Positions 20,182 through 32,900 of a DNA stretch of 64,000 nucleotides are shown in pieces. Source of the stretch: JAEUHO01 sp046350655 (GTDB lineage: Bacteria; Planctomycetota; PLA2; JAEUHO01); NCBI GenBank assembly GCA_046350655.1, contig JAXMAB010000004.1:992001-1056000 (forward strand), read 5' to 3'. Below the pieces are notes generated by a model. That model was not told the DNA's origin and made no database searches. It was given only the letters and a program-made list of their open reading frames with translations. Numbering within the stretch: position 1 is the stretch's first letter; the number at the start of each line of letters is the position of its first letter. The translations under genes were made by a program, and so were the position numbers.

Positions 20182-20717
20182 GCGGTCTACGCTACCCGGG
20201 GTCGCCCCCGGCGGCGAGGGGACCGGACGGCGCCGGCACGCGCGAGGCCCCGGGCGGCGGTCAGGGGTTCGGGGACGCGAGGCCCGGTGGCCCGCGCGTC
20301 CCGGGGCCACGTCCGCGACCGGGCCTCGCGGTCCCGGACATCGTCCGGTTCCGCCCAACGGGGACCGGCACCCAATGGCGGAACCGGCGCGGGCGGCGAT
20401 CCGCCAATAAACGACCGGCACGTATTGGCGGGGACCGGCACCGAATGGCGGAACCAGCACGGGGGGTGTCCATCGACGGACGACCGGCGTCGATGGGCAC
20501 GGGGGGCGATCCGCCAATCAACGACCGGCACGTAGTGGCGGATGCGGTCGGCGGCGGTCGTCGAGAGGGGCGCCGGCCAGCGGGCCTCGCGTACCGGAGG
20601 CTCGGGGATCGCGCCCAGAGCGAACGCCGGCGGCGGGGCCCGGCTCGGGCGAGTGGTGGCCAGGCCGCCTGCGGCCCGGCCTCCCTGCGACGTGCGCCTG
20701 CCGAGACTTCTCGCGCG
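20182..20717. repeat. Intergenic REP mosaic (REP1, REP2, REP3), 536 bp
   Basis: No gene is supported. Contents in order: -10-like TAGCGT for the permease (complement of 20189-20194); a REP1 arm at 20272-20286 and its opposite arm at 20316-20335; REP2 at 20347-20385 (GGTTCCGCC / GGCGGAACC); REP3 at 20398-20431 running directly into a half REP2 at 20430-20455; a different hairpin at 20467-20500 (GTGTCCATCGA / TCGATGGGCAC); and REP3 again at 20508-20544. The REP2 and REP3 copies share an ACCGGCAC-type centre. Confidence 0.8.
20189..20194 (-). promoter_or_regulatory. -10 box TAGCGT for leaderless permease gene
   Basis: TAGCGT on the minus strand ends seven bases before the ATG at 20181. There is no Shine-Dalgarno in between. 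Confidence 0.45.
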
Positions 20718-20831
20718 CTACGTCGGGTCGATGTTGGTGCCGGCCGCCGTGAGATCGAGCAGCGTCCCGAGATCGACCAGCGTCGGGGGCTCGTAGGGCG
20801 CGGTGGCGGGGCGGGAATCGACGTGGGCCAT
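20718..20831 (-). CDS. 37-aa RiPP precursor-like peptide with lasso-type leader
   Basis: Residues 13-28 read YEPPTLVDLGTLLDLT, an exact match to YxxPxLxxxGxxxxxT (Y13, P16, L18, G22, T28), the pattern bound by the RRE (PqqD-like) domain in lasso-peptide pathways. The nine residues after it, AAGTNIDPT, are too short for a normal lasso core with the ring acid at position 7-9, so the product class is uncertain. The gene has its own promoter, TTGACC-N17-TTTCAT, ending nine bases before the ATG, and no Shine-Dalgarno, like other leaderless genes here. It lies 77 bases past the giant surface-protein gene. No maturase is in the window. It could still be a chance frame. Confidence 0.55.
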   Translation of the reverse strand: MAHVDSRPATAPYEPPTLVDLGTLLDLTAAGTNIDPT

Positions 20832-20840
20832 GGCGAGGGA

Positions 20841-20869
20841 ATGAAACACCAAAGGGGTCCGAGGGTCAA
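20841..20869 (-). promoter_or_regulatory. Sigma-70-like promoter for the 37-aa peptide
   Basis: On the minus strand: TTGACC (20864-20869), a 17-base spacer, TTTCAT (20841-20846) preceded by TG in the extended -10 position. The -10 ends nine bases before the ATG at 20831. It lies in a relatively AT-rich gap and is the best consensus promoter I see in the window. Confidence 0.6.
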
Positions 20870-20887
20870 CCGGGGAATCAGGCTCGG

Positions 20888-20906
20888 CCGGGGGCGGGGC
20901 CCCCGG
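20888..20906 (-). terminator. GC hairpin directly after the giant gene stop
   Basis: Arms CCGGGGG and CCCCCGG around a five-base loop lie two bases past the stop at 20909. No T-run follows, so this is only a candidate terminator. Confidence 0.4.
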
Positions 20907-20908
20907 GG

Positions 20909-23900
20909 TCAGCGGCGGTCGCCGCCCTTGGGGCGGTCCTTGCCCGCTTCGGGCGCGCGGGGGGTGGCGGAGCGGTCGTTCTTGTCGTTGCGGTCGTCCT
21001 TCTTGTCGTTGCCCCGCTCCTTGCCCTTGTCCTTGCCGTCGCCGCCGTCCTTGCCGCCGCGATCGCCGGGGACCGGGCAGACGTCCGGCTTCGGGGGCGG
21101 CGGGCAGGTGGGGACGGCGTCCGGGCAGGCCGCGGGGCCGTTCGTGCCGCGGTTGAAGGCCTTGAGGGTGCGGTGGAGGAGGACGGCGCGCTCCTCGGCG
21201 AGGCCGCAGAAGCCGCGGCAGCCCTGGACGAGCAGGCAGCCCGCCTCGTCGATCGCGTCGGCGACCTTCCGGGACGGGGTGTTGCCCGCGGCGACGTTGA
21301 GCTGTGCGGCGATGTAGGCCTGGGCGAGGGCGACCCACGCGTCGTCCTTGGCGGAGGCGTCGAGGATGGAGCGCCAGGTGCGGCCGCAGAGGCGGCGCGA
21401 CTCGGCGCCGTCGAGCGGCCACGGGACGCGCGTGGCGGCGCAGGCGCCGTCGCGGTGGACGGCGCGCCACCAGCCGACGTCGCGGACGCAGGTGGTCGGG
21501 GGCGGCGGCGGCTCCCAGCACGCGAACGGGACGACCGAGGCGACGGCGAAGTCGGGGACGTCGTCGCACCAGAGCGGGGTCCAGTTGCGGGGGAACGTGG
21601 CGCCGGGCACGAGGGACGCGCGGGTGAACGTGTCGGCGGCGGCCTCGCCGACGCCGTTGACGACGACCTCGAGGCGGAACGGGCCGTCGAAGAAGCCGCC
21701 GTCGATCGTGCCCGGGTCGGCGGTCACGCAGACGCGGACCTTGGCGTAGCCGTCGACGACCGTGAGGCCTTCGACGCGGAGGACGCCGTTGGCGCCGACG
21801 GCGGTGCCGGGGAACGCGCCGGTGTAGCCGAGGCAGACGAGGTCGCGGATGTCGCCGGCGCGCGTGCCGCGGTCGACGCGGACGTACACGTCGAAGTCGC
21901 GGGTGTGCGGGTCGGCGAGCCAGACGCTGGCTTCGAAGCAGGCTTCGTGGACGCGCGGGTCGGTGCCCGGGTCGCACGTCGGCGGCGCGGCGCGGTAGCC
22001 GAAGTCCTTCGTGAGGTCGGTGGAGCCGCCGGTGACGGCCGCCGGGACCGTCGCGGTCGCCGGGAACGTGCGGGTGAGGCCGGTGGGCAGCGTGCTCTCG
22101 ACGACGCGGAGCCGGTAGGCGCCGTCGAGGAGGCCGGGGAAGAGGTAGGAGCCGCCGGGGCCGGTCAGCTGCGAGCCGACGACGCGCCCGGCGGCGTCGA
22201 GCAGCTCGACGGTGACGCCGGCGAGGCCCGGCTCGCCGGTGGGGTCCTGGAGGCCGTCGCCGTCGGCGTCGAGCCACACGCGGCCGCCGAGCGCGACGCG
22301 CGGGGCGCCGAAGCCGAAGTCCTTCGTGCGGTCCGTGGAGGCGTTCGTGACGGTCGCGGACTGCTGCAGGCCGCCCGTGGTGGACACGAGGCCCGGCGGC
22401 AGCGACGCCGCGACGACGCGGACGGTGTAGGCCCCGTTCGCGAGGCCGTCGAAGAGGTAGGCGCCGTCGGGGCCGGTGACCTTCGACGCGACGGGCTGGC
22501 CCGCGGCGTTCAGCAGTTCGAGCGTCACGCCCGGCAGCCCGGGCTCGCCGGGATCCTGGAGGCCGTCGCCGTCCGTGTCGGCCCAGACACGGTCGCCGAT
22601 CGCGCCCGTGGGCGGGGGCGGCGGCGGGGGCGTCGAGGTGTGGAAGCCGAACTCGAGGCCGGTGACGTCGTTGCCGTTCGTGATCGTCGCGGGGCGGGAG
22701 GTGGGCGTGGTGGCGTTGTAGTCCGCGGGGACCGAGCCCGGCTGGACGCGCACCGTGTACGAGCCGTCGGGCAGGTGATCGAAGGTGTACGTGCCGTCGG
22801 GGCCGGTGGTGGTGGTCGCGACGACATTGCCGTTGCGGTCGACGAGCTCGACCACCGCGCCCGGGATGCCGGGCTCGCCCGCGTCGGTCGTGCCGTCGCC
22901 GTCGGTGTCGTTGAACACGCGGCCGGTGATCGTGCCCGAGGGCTGGTAGCCGAAGTCCTTCGAGAGATCGGTCGAGGCGTTGAGCACCGTCGCGGCCTGC
23001 TGCGTGCCTCCGAACGTGTTCGTGAGGCCCGTGGGCAGCGTCGCCGGCACGACGCGCACCGTGTAGGTGCCGTCGGCGAGCCCGTCGAACAGGTAGCCAC
23101 CCGCCGAGTTCGTGACCTCGGTCGCGATGACCTGGCCCGCCGCATTCAGCAGTTCGAGCGTCACGCGGGAGATGCCGTCTTCACCGGCGTCCTGGACGCC
23201 GTCGCCGTCGACGTCGAACCACACGCGATCGCCGATCGCACCCGTGGGCGAGTCGAAGCCGAAGTTGAGGCCGGTGACGTCGCTGCCGCCCGTGATCACG
23301 GCCGGGAGCGACGTCGGCGTCGTGGCGTTGAGGCCGGCCGGAACGCTGCCGGGCTGGACCCGCACCGTGTAGGCGCCGTCGGGCAGGTGATCGAAGGTGT
23401 AGGTGCCGTCGGGGCCGGTCGTGGTGGTCGTGACGACGTTGCCGTTCGCATCGACCAGCTCGACCACCGCACCCGGGATGCCGGGCTCGCCGGCGTCGGT
23501 CGTGCCGTCGCCGTCGGTGTCGTTGAAAACGCGCCCGGTGATCGTGCCCGAGGGCTGGTAGCCGAAGTCCTTCGAGAGATCGGTCGAGGCGTTCGTGACC
23601 GTGGCGCTCTGCTGCGCGCCGCCGAACGTGTTCGTCAGGCCCGCCGGGAGCGTGGCCGGCACGACGCGCACGGTGTAGGTGCCGTCCGCGAGGCCGTCGA
23701 ACAGGTAGCCGCCCGCCGAGTTCGTGACCTCGGTCGCGATGACCTGGCCCGCCGCGTTGACGAGCTCGAGCGTCACGCCGGAGATGCCGTCCTCGCCGGA
23801 GTCCTGGACGCCGTCGCCATCGACGTCGAACCACACGCGATCGCCGATCGCACCCGTGGGCGAGTCGTAGCCGAAGTTGAGGCCGGTGACGTCGTTGCCG

Positions 23901-26900
23901 TTTGCAACGACCGCCGGGAGCGAGGTCGGCGTGGTGGCGTTGAGGCCGGCGGGCACGCTGCCGGGCTGGACGCGCACCGTGTAGGCGCCGTCCGGCAGGT
24001 GGTCGAACGTGTACGTGCCGTCGGGGCCGGTCGTCCTCGTGGCGACGACGTTGCCGTTCGCATCGACCAGCTCGACGATCGTGCCGGGGATGCCGGGCTC
24101 GCCCGCGTCGGTCGTGCCGTCGCCGTCGGTGTCGTTGAACACGCGACCGGTAATCGTGCCGGACGGCTGGTAGCCGAAGTCCTTCGAGAGGTCGGTGGAC
24201 GCGTTCGTGACCGTGGCGCTCTGCTGCGCGCCGCCGAACGTGTTCGTCAGGCCCGCCGGGAGCGTGGCCGGCACGACGCGCACGGTGTACGTGCCGTCGG
24301 CGAGGCCGTCGAAGAGGTAGCCCCCGGCCGAGTTCGTGACCTCGGTCGCGATGACCTGGCCCGCCGCGTTGACCAGCTCGAGCGTCACGCCGGAGATGCC
24401 GTCCTCGCCGGCGTCCTGGACGCCGTCGCCGTCGACGTCGAACCACACGCGGTCGCCGATGGCGCCCGTCGGCGAGTCGTAGCCGAAGTTGAGGCCGGTC
24501 ACGTCGTTGCCGCCTGCAACGACCGCCGGGAGCGACGTCGGCGTGGTGGCGTTGAGGCCCGCCGGGACGCTGCCCGGCTGGACGCGCACCGTGTACGAGC
24601 CGTCGGGCAGGTGATCGAAGGTGTACGACCCGTCGGGGCCGGTCGTGGTGGTCGTGACGACTGTGCCGTTGCTGTCCACCAACTCGACGATCGCGCCGGG
24701 GATGCCCGGCTCGCCGGCGTCGGTGGTTCCGTCGCCGTCAATGTCGTTGAAGACGCGGCCGGTGATCGTGCCCGAGGGCTGGTAGCCGAAGTCCTTCGAG
24801 AGATCGGTCGACGCGCTCGTGACCGTGGCGCTCTGCTGCGTGCCGCCGAACGTGTTCGTGAGGCCCGCCGGGAGCGTGGCCGGCACGACGCGCACCACGT
24901 AGGTGCCGTCCGCGAGGCCGTCGAAGAGGTAGCCACCGGCCGAGTTCGTGACCTCGGTCGCGATGACCTGGCCCGCCGCGTTGCGCAGTTCGAGCGTCAC
25001 GCCGGAGATGCCGTCCTCGCCGGCGTCCTGGACACCGTCGCCATCGACATCGAACCACACGCGATCGCCGAGCGCGCCCGTGGGCGAGTCGTAGCCGAAG
25101 TTCAGACCGGTGACGTCGCTGCCGCCGACGATGTCCGCGGGCAGCGACGCGGGCGTCGTCGCGTTGAGGCCGGCCGGGACGCTGCCGGGCTGGACGCGCA
25201 CCGTGTACGCGCCGTCGGGCAGGTGATCGAAGGTGTAGGTGCCGTCGGGGCCGGTCGTGGTGGTCGCGACGACGTTGCCGTTGCTGTCGACGAGCTCGAC
25301 CACCGCACCCGGGATGCCCGGCTCGCCGGCGTCGGTCGTGCCGTCGCCGTCGGTGTCGTTGAACACGCGGCCGGTGATCGTGCCCGAGGGCTGGTAGCCG
25401 AAGTCTCTCGAGAGATCGGTCGAGGCGTTGAGCACCGTCGCGGCCTGCTGCGTGCCGCCGAACGTGTTCGTGAGGCCCGCCGGGAGCGTGGCCTGCACGA
25501 CGCGCACGGTGTAGGTGCCGTCGGCGAGGCCGTCGAACAGGTAGCCACCCGCCGAGTTCGTGACCTCGGTCGCGATGACCTGGCCCGCCGCGTTGCGCAG
25601 TTCGAGCGTCACGCCGGAGATGCCGTCCTCGCCGGCGTCCTGGACGCCGTCGCCATCGACGTCGAACCACACGCGATCGCCGAGGGCGCCGGTGGGCGAG
25701 TCGTAGCCGAAGTTGAGGCCGGTGACGTCGTTGCCGTTCGTGATCGTCGCGGGGAGCGAGGTCGGCGTGGTGGCGTTGAGGCCGGCCGGCACGCTGCCGG
25801 GCTGGACGCGCACGGTGTACGCGCCGTCGGGCAGGTGATCGAAGGTGTAGGTGCCGTCGGGGCCGGTCGTGGTGGTACCGACGACGTTGCCGTTCGCGTC
25901 CACCAGTTCGACGATCGCGCCGGGGATGCCGGGCTCGCCGGCGTCGGTCGTGCCGTCGGCGTCGACGTCGTTGAAGACGCGCCCGGTGATGGTGCCCGAG
26001 GGCTGGTAGCCGAAGTCTTTCGAGAGGTCGGTGGACGCGTTCGTGACGGTGGCCGACTGTTGCGTGCCGCCGAACGTGTTCGTCAGGCCCGCCGGGAGGG
26101 TCGCCGGCACGACGCGCACCACGTAGGTGCCGTCGGCGAGGCCGTCGAAGAGGTAGCCACCGGCCGAGTTCGTGACCTCGGTCGCGATGACCTGGCCCGC
26201 GGCGTTGCGCAGTTCGAGCATCACGCCGGAGATGCCGTCCTCGCCGGCGTCCTGGACGCCGTCGCCATCGACGTCGAACCACACGCGGTCGCCGATGGCG
26301 CCCGTGGGGGAGTCGTAGCCGAAGTTGAGGCCCGTGACGTCGCTGCCGCCCGTGATCGTCGCAGGGAGCGAGGTCGGCGTCGTGGCGTTGAGGCCGGCCG
26401 GGACGCTGCCGGGCTGGACGCGCACGGTGTAGGCGCCGTCGGGCAGGTGATCGAAGGTGTAGGTGCCGTCGGGGCCGGTCGTGGTGGTCGCGACGACGTC
26501 GCCGTTGCTGTCGACGAGCTCGACCACCGCGCCCGGGATGCCCGGCTCGCCGGCGTCGGTCGTGCCGTCGCCGTCGGTGTCGTTGAACACGCGACCGGTG
26601 ATCGTGCCGGACGGCTGGTAGCCGAAGTCCTTCGAGAGATCGGTCGAGGCGTTCGTGACCGTGGCGCTCTGCTGCGCGCCGCCGAACGTGTTCGTCAGGC
26701 CCGCCGGGAGCGTGGCCGGCACGACGCGCACCGTGTAGGTGCCGTCGGCGAGGCCGTCGAACAGGTAGCCGCCCGCCGAGTTCGTGACCTCGGTGGCGAC
26801 CACCTGACCCGAGGCGTTGACGAGCTCGAGCGTCACGCCGGAGATGCCGTCCTCGCCGGCGTCCTGGACGCCGTCGCCGTCGACGTCGAACCACACGCGG

Positions 26901-29900
26901 TCGCCGATGGCGCCCGTGGGGGAGTCGTAGCCGAAGTTGAGACCGGTGATGTCGTTGCCGCTGACGATGTTCGCGGGCAGCGACGTCGGCGTCGTGGCGT
27001 TGAGGCCGGCCGGGACGCTGCCCGGCTGGACGCGCACCGTGTACGCGCCGTCGGGCAGGTGATCGAACGTGTACGTGCCGTCGGGGCCGGTGGTAGTGGT
27101 CGCGACGACGTTGCCGTTGCTGTCGACGAGCTCGACCACCGCACCCGGGATGCCGGGCTCGCCGGCGTCGGTCGTGCCGTCGCCGTCGGTGTCGTTGAAC
27201 ACGCGGCCGGCGATCGTGCCCGAGGGCTGGTAGCCGAAGTCCTTCGAGAGGTCGGTCGAGGCGTTGAGCACCGTCGCGGCCTGCTGCGCGCCGCCGAACG
27301 TGTTCGTCAGGCCCGCCGGGAGCGTGGCCGGGACGACGCGCACCGTGTAGGTGTCGTCGGCGAGACCGTCGAACAGGTAGCCGCCCGCCGAGTTCGTGAC
27401 CTCGGTCGCGACCACCTGACCCGAGGCGTTGACGAGCTCGAGGCTGACACCCGAGATGCCGTCCTCGCCGGCGTCCTGGACGCCGTCGCCATCGACGTCG
27501 AACCACACGCGGTCGCCGATCGCGCCGGTGGGCGAGTCGTAGCCGAAGTTGAGGCCGGTGACGTCGTTGCCGCCGACGATGTTCGCGGGCAGGGACGAAG
27601 GCGTCGTCGCGTTGAGGCCGGCCGGAACGCTGCCGGGCTGGACGCGCACCGTGTACGCGCCGTCGGGCAGGTGGTCGAACGTGTAGGACCCGTCGGGGCC
27701 GGTCGTGGTGGTCGCGACGACGTTGCCCTTCGCGTCCACCAGTTCGACGATCGCGCCGGGGATGCCGGGCTCGCCGGCGTCGGTCGTGCCGTTGCCGTCG
27801 GTGTCGTTGAACACGCGACCGGTGATCGTTCCCGAGGGCTGGTAGCCGAAGTCCTTCGAGAGATCGGTCGACGCGCTCGTCACGGTGGCCGACTGCTGCG
27901 CACCGCCGAACGTGTTCGTCAGGCCCGCCGGGAGCGTGGCCGGCACGACGCGCACCACGTAGGTGCCGTCCGCGAGGCCGTCGAAGAGGTAACCGCCCGC
28001 CGAGTTCGTGACCTCGGTCGCGATGACCTGGCCCGCCGCGTTGACGAGCTCGAGCGTCACGCCGGAGATGCCCGCCTCGCCGGCGTCCTGGACACCGTCT
28101 CCGTCGACGTCGAACCACACGCGGTCGCCGATCGCGCCCGTGGGCGAGTCGTAGCCGAAGTCGAGGCCGGTGACGTCGTTGCCGCCCGAGATCGTCGCGG
28201 GGAGCGAGGTCGGCGTCGTCGCGTTGAGGCCGGCCGGCACGCTGCCCGGCTGGACCCGCACCGTGTAGGCGCCGTCGGGCAGGTGGTCGAACGTGTACGT
28301 GCCGTCGGGGCCGGTCGTGGTGGTCGTGACGACGTTGCCGTTGCTGTCCACCAACTCGACGACCGCGCCGGGGATGCCGGGCTCGCCGACGTCGGTGGTG
28401 CCGTCGCCGTCGGTGTCGTTGAACACGCGGCCGGTGATGGTGCCCGAGGGCTGGTAGCCGAAGTCCTTCGAGAGATCGGTCGAGGCGTTGAGCACCGTCG
28501 CGGCCTGCTGCGTGCCGCCGAACGTGTTGGTCAGGCCCGCCGGGAGCGTGGCCGGCACGACGCGCACCGTGTAGGTGCCGTCGGCGAGACCGTCGAACAG
28601 GTACCCTCCCGCCGAGTTCGTGACCTCGGTCGCGATGACCTGGCCCGCCGCGTTGACGAGCTCGAGGGTGACACCCGAGATGCCGTCCTCGCCGGCGTCC
28701 TGGACGCCGTCGCCGTCGACGTCGAACCACACGCGGTCGCCGACCGCGCCCGTGGGCGAGTCGTAGCCGAAGTTGAGGCCGGTGACGTCGTTGCCGTTTG
28801 CAACGACCGCCGGGAGTGAGGTCGGCGTGGTGGCGTTGAGGCCGGCCGGGACGCTGCCGGGCTGGACGCGCACCGTGTACGCGCCATCGGGCAGGTGATC
28901 GAAGGTGTAGGTGCCGTCGGGGCCGGTCGTGGTGGTCGCGACGTCATTGCCGTTCGCATCGACCAGCTCGACCACCGCGCCCGGGATGCCGGGCTCGCCG
29001 GCGTCCGTCGTGCCGTCGCCGTCCACGTCGTTGAAGACGCGACCGGTGATCGTGCCCGAGGGCTGGTAGCCGAAGTCCTTCGAGAGATCGGTGGACGCGT
29101 TGAGGATCGTCGCCGTCGAAGGCGAGCCGTCGGGGAACGTGCGCACGACGCCGGCCGGGAGCGTGGCCGGCACGACGCGCACCGTGTAGGTGCCGTCGGC
29201 GAGGCCGTCGAAGAGATAGCCGCCGTCGAAGTCGGTGACGTCGGTCCCGATCACCGCGCCGTTCACGTCGAGCAGTTCCAGCGTCACGCCCGGGATGCCC
29301 CGCTCGTTCGCGTCCTGCACGCCGTCGCCGTCGACGTCGAACCACACGCGGTCGCCGACCGCGCCGCCCGGCCGGCGATAGCCGTAGTCGTTGTCGAGGT
29401 CGCTGCCGCCGCCCGTCAACGTGACCGGCGTCGTCGTCTGCCCCGGGAACGTCCGCACCGAGCCCGTCGGCAGCGTCGTCTCGTCGATCCGGACGACGTA
29501 CGCGCCGTCGGGCAGCCCGAAGAACCGGTACGTGCCGTCGGGCAGGGTCGTCGTCGTCGCGAGCACGTTCCCGTTCGCGTCGAGGAGGTCGATGCGCACG
29601 CCCTCTAGCCCCGGCTCGCCGGCCGGCGCCACGAGCCCGTTGCCGTCGCCGTCGCGCCACACGAGCCCGCCGAGAACGCCCTCGGGCCGATAGCCGAAGT
29701 CCTTCGTCAGGTCTGTCGACGCGTCGAGCACCGCCGCGGGCACCGTCGCGCCCGCCGGGAACGTCCGCACGAGCCCCGCCGGCACCGTCGCCTCGACGAC
29801 GCGCACGCCGTACGCGCCGTCCGGCAGGCGGTCGAAGAGGTAGCGGCCGTCCGCCACGGTCTGCGTCGTCCGCAGCAGGCCGCCCGCGCCGTCGAGCAGC

Positions 29901-32900
29901 TCGACCGTCACGCCGACGAGACCCGGTTCGCCGAACGCGTCCTGCACGCCGTCGCCGTCGACGTCGAGCCACACGCGATCGCCGATCGCGCCCCGCGGGT
30001 CGCCCGAGCCACCGGGCCTCGCGTACCCGAAGTCACGACCGCTCACCTCGTTCCCGCCCGCCACCGTCGCGGGCCGCGACGTGACCGTGGTCGCGTCGTA
30101 CCCCGCGGGCGCGGTGCCGGGCTGGACCCGCACCGTGTACGCGCCGTCGGGGAGGTGCTCGAACGCGTACGTGCCGTCCGCCGCCGTCGTCGTCGTCGCG
30201 ACGACGTTCCCGCCGCCGTCCACGAGCTCGACGCCGACGCCGGGCAGGCCGGGCTCGCCGACGTCCGCCGCGCCGTCGCGGTCCGTGTCGTCGAAGACGG
30301 TGCCGCGGACCGCGCCCGTCGGACGGTAGCCGAAGTCCTTCGTGAGGTCCGTCGCGCCGTTCGTGACGGTGGCGGGCTGCTGCGCGCCGCCGAACGTGTT
30401 CTCGAGGCCCGACGGGAGCGTGGCCGCGACGACGCGCACCGTGTACGCGCCGTCGGGGAGCCCGCCGAAGAGGTACGTGCCGTCGCCCGCGGTCGTCGTC
30501 GTGCGGAGCACCGCGCCGCCGGCGTCGAGCAGCTCGATACCGACGCCGCCGAGGCCGGGCTCGCCCGCGTCCTGCGCGCCGTCGCCGTCCGCGTCGCGCC
30601 ACACGCGGTCGCCGAGCGCGCCGGTGAAGCGGTACCCGACGTCGAGCGTCAGGTTCTGCCCGCCGATCGCGACCGCGCCGACGGGCGACGCCGTCGCCGA
30701 CGTGCGGACGACGGTCTTCGGCAGCGTGGTCGCGTCCACCACGAGGCGGTACGTGCCCGCGGGCAGGCCGTCGACGAGGTAGAGGCCGTCCGTGCCCGTC
30801 GTGCGCCGGCCGAACGGGGCCGACGTGAGGTCGTCGACGACGTCCACCACGACGCCCGGGATGCCCGGCTCGTCGGCGTCCTGCTGCGTGTCGCCGTCGA
30901 GGTCGAGCCAGATGCGGTCGCCGACCGCGGCCGAGCCGCGGTAGCCGAAGTCGACGTTCGTCGTGGCGGCGGCCTCGACGACGGTGATGGGACGCGCGGC
31001 CGGCGGCGTCGTCGACGCGAGGCCCGGCGGCAGGCTCGAGCCCACCACGCGGACGGTCCAGGCCCCGACGGGCACGTCCTCGAAGAGGTACGCGCCGTCG
31101 TTGGCGGTGGTGCGGAACGCGCGCACGACGCCGTTCGGGTCGACGAGCTCGAGCGACACGTTGCGCAGGCCCGGCTCCTCCGGGTCCTGCACGCCGTCGC
31201 CGTCGCGGTCGAGCCACACGCGGCCCGAGACGTCCTGCGACGGGCGGTAGCCGAAGTCCACGGGCGGCGTCGGCACGCCCGCCGTCACCGTCACGGGCAC
31301 CGGCTGGCCGGGCGTCGTGCGCGTGAGCCCGTCGAGGAGCGGGTTGCCCTCGACGACGTTCACGAGGTAGTCGCCCACGGGCACCGACGTGAACTCGTAC
31401 GTGCCGTCGGCGCGCGTCGTCGTCGTCGCGACGACGAGGCCGTCGCGCGTGAGGAGGCGGAGCTCGACGCCGCCGATGGGCGGCTCGCCCGCGTCGTGGA
31501 CGCCGTCGCCGTCGCTGTCGCGGAACACGGTCCCCGTCACCGAGCCGGTGGGGCGGTACCCGAAGTCGAGCGTCACGTCGGCGCCGCCCGCGGGGATCGT
31601 CGCGTTCTTGACGTCCGTCGGCGTCGTGCGGAGCGAGCCGGCGGGGGCCGTCGCGTCGAGGACCTTCACGCGGTACGTGCCCGCGTCGAGGCCGGAGAAG
31701 AGGTAGCGGCCGTCGGCGACCGTCTGCTGCGTCGAGAGCAGCACGTCCGTCTCGGACCGCAGCTCGACCGTCACGCCCGGCAGGCCCGGCTCGCCGTCGT
31801 CCTGGACGTCGTCGCCGTCGTCGTCGCGCCAGACGCGGTCGCCGACGCTGCCCGCGGGGCGGTACCCGAAGTCCGCGGTGCCGATCGCGCCGCCGGCCGG
31901 CAGCACGAGGTCGAGCGACGCCGGCGTCGTCGGCCCGTACCCGGCCGGGACGGTGGCCGTGACCACGCGGACCGTGAAGCTCCCCGCGGCCAGGTTGTCG
32001 AAGCGGTACGCGCCGTCGGCGTCCGTCGTCGTCGTGCGGAGGAACTGGCCCGCGCCGTCGAGCAACTCGAGGCCGACGCCCGGCAGGCCCGGCTCGTCGG
32101 CGGACTGCTGCCCGTCGCCGTCGCGGTCGTACCACACGCGGTCGCCGATCGTGCCGATGGGGCAGAAGCCCACGTCGAGGCCGAAGAGATTCTGGCGCGG
32201 CGCGAGCGTCCGCAGGATCGGCAGCGTCGTCGACGTCGTGCGCCCCGCGAGCGCGGGCTGGCCGGGGACCACCGACACGCTCCACGCGCCGGCCGGGACC
32301 GGGTCGAACCGCCACGCGCCGAGCGCGTCCGTCACGGCGAACAGCGGCGCCGCGCCGGGCACGTCGGTCCGCAGCGCCTGCACGCGCACGCCCGCGAGCG
32401 GCGGGTCCACGCGCACGTCGTCGTCGCCGTCGCAGTCGAGGTCCTCGAAGACGCGGCCCGACAGGCTCTGGCCGTCCACCGGCCGCACCTCGAGGTTCGT
32501 CCGCAGGAACCACGAGTTGCGGGCGTCGAGGTTGTGCATGACGACGACCCAGTCGCCCGGCAGGCCGTCGGCCGGGATCGGGATCGCCTCGAAGCCGGTC
32601 TCGGTGCCCGTCTCCTGCGAGACGTTGCCCGAGAGGTCGAACAGGACGACGCGCAGCGTGCCCGCCGGGTCGTACAGCTCGAGCCACGGGCTGCCGTCGA
32701 CGCTCGGCTCCGTGGACGTCGGCAGCCGGTAGCCGGAGTTGTCGCGCGCGACGCCGTTCACCGTGTACGGCCGGCCGTCGTCGGGCGGCACGCCGGGCGC
32801 CGACGGGCTCACGGTGCCGTTGCGCGCGACGCCGCCGGCGTCGTCCACGTCGTCCGCGTCGCCCTCCTCGAGCACCACCCGCGTCAGGAACTGCGCCCAG

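Noticed and set aside
21173..28819. Very long plus-strand open frame (about 2500 codons) opposite the SdrD repeat array
   Set aside because: It is a shadow: the minus-strand frame has signal peptide, ribosome binding site and recognisable domains, and high GC removes stop codons from the opposite strand. Its translation is an Arg/Val/Gly/Asp-rich repeat with no family features.
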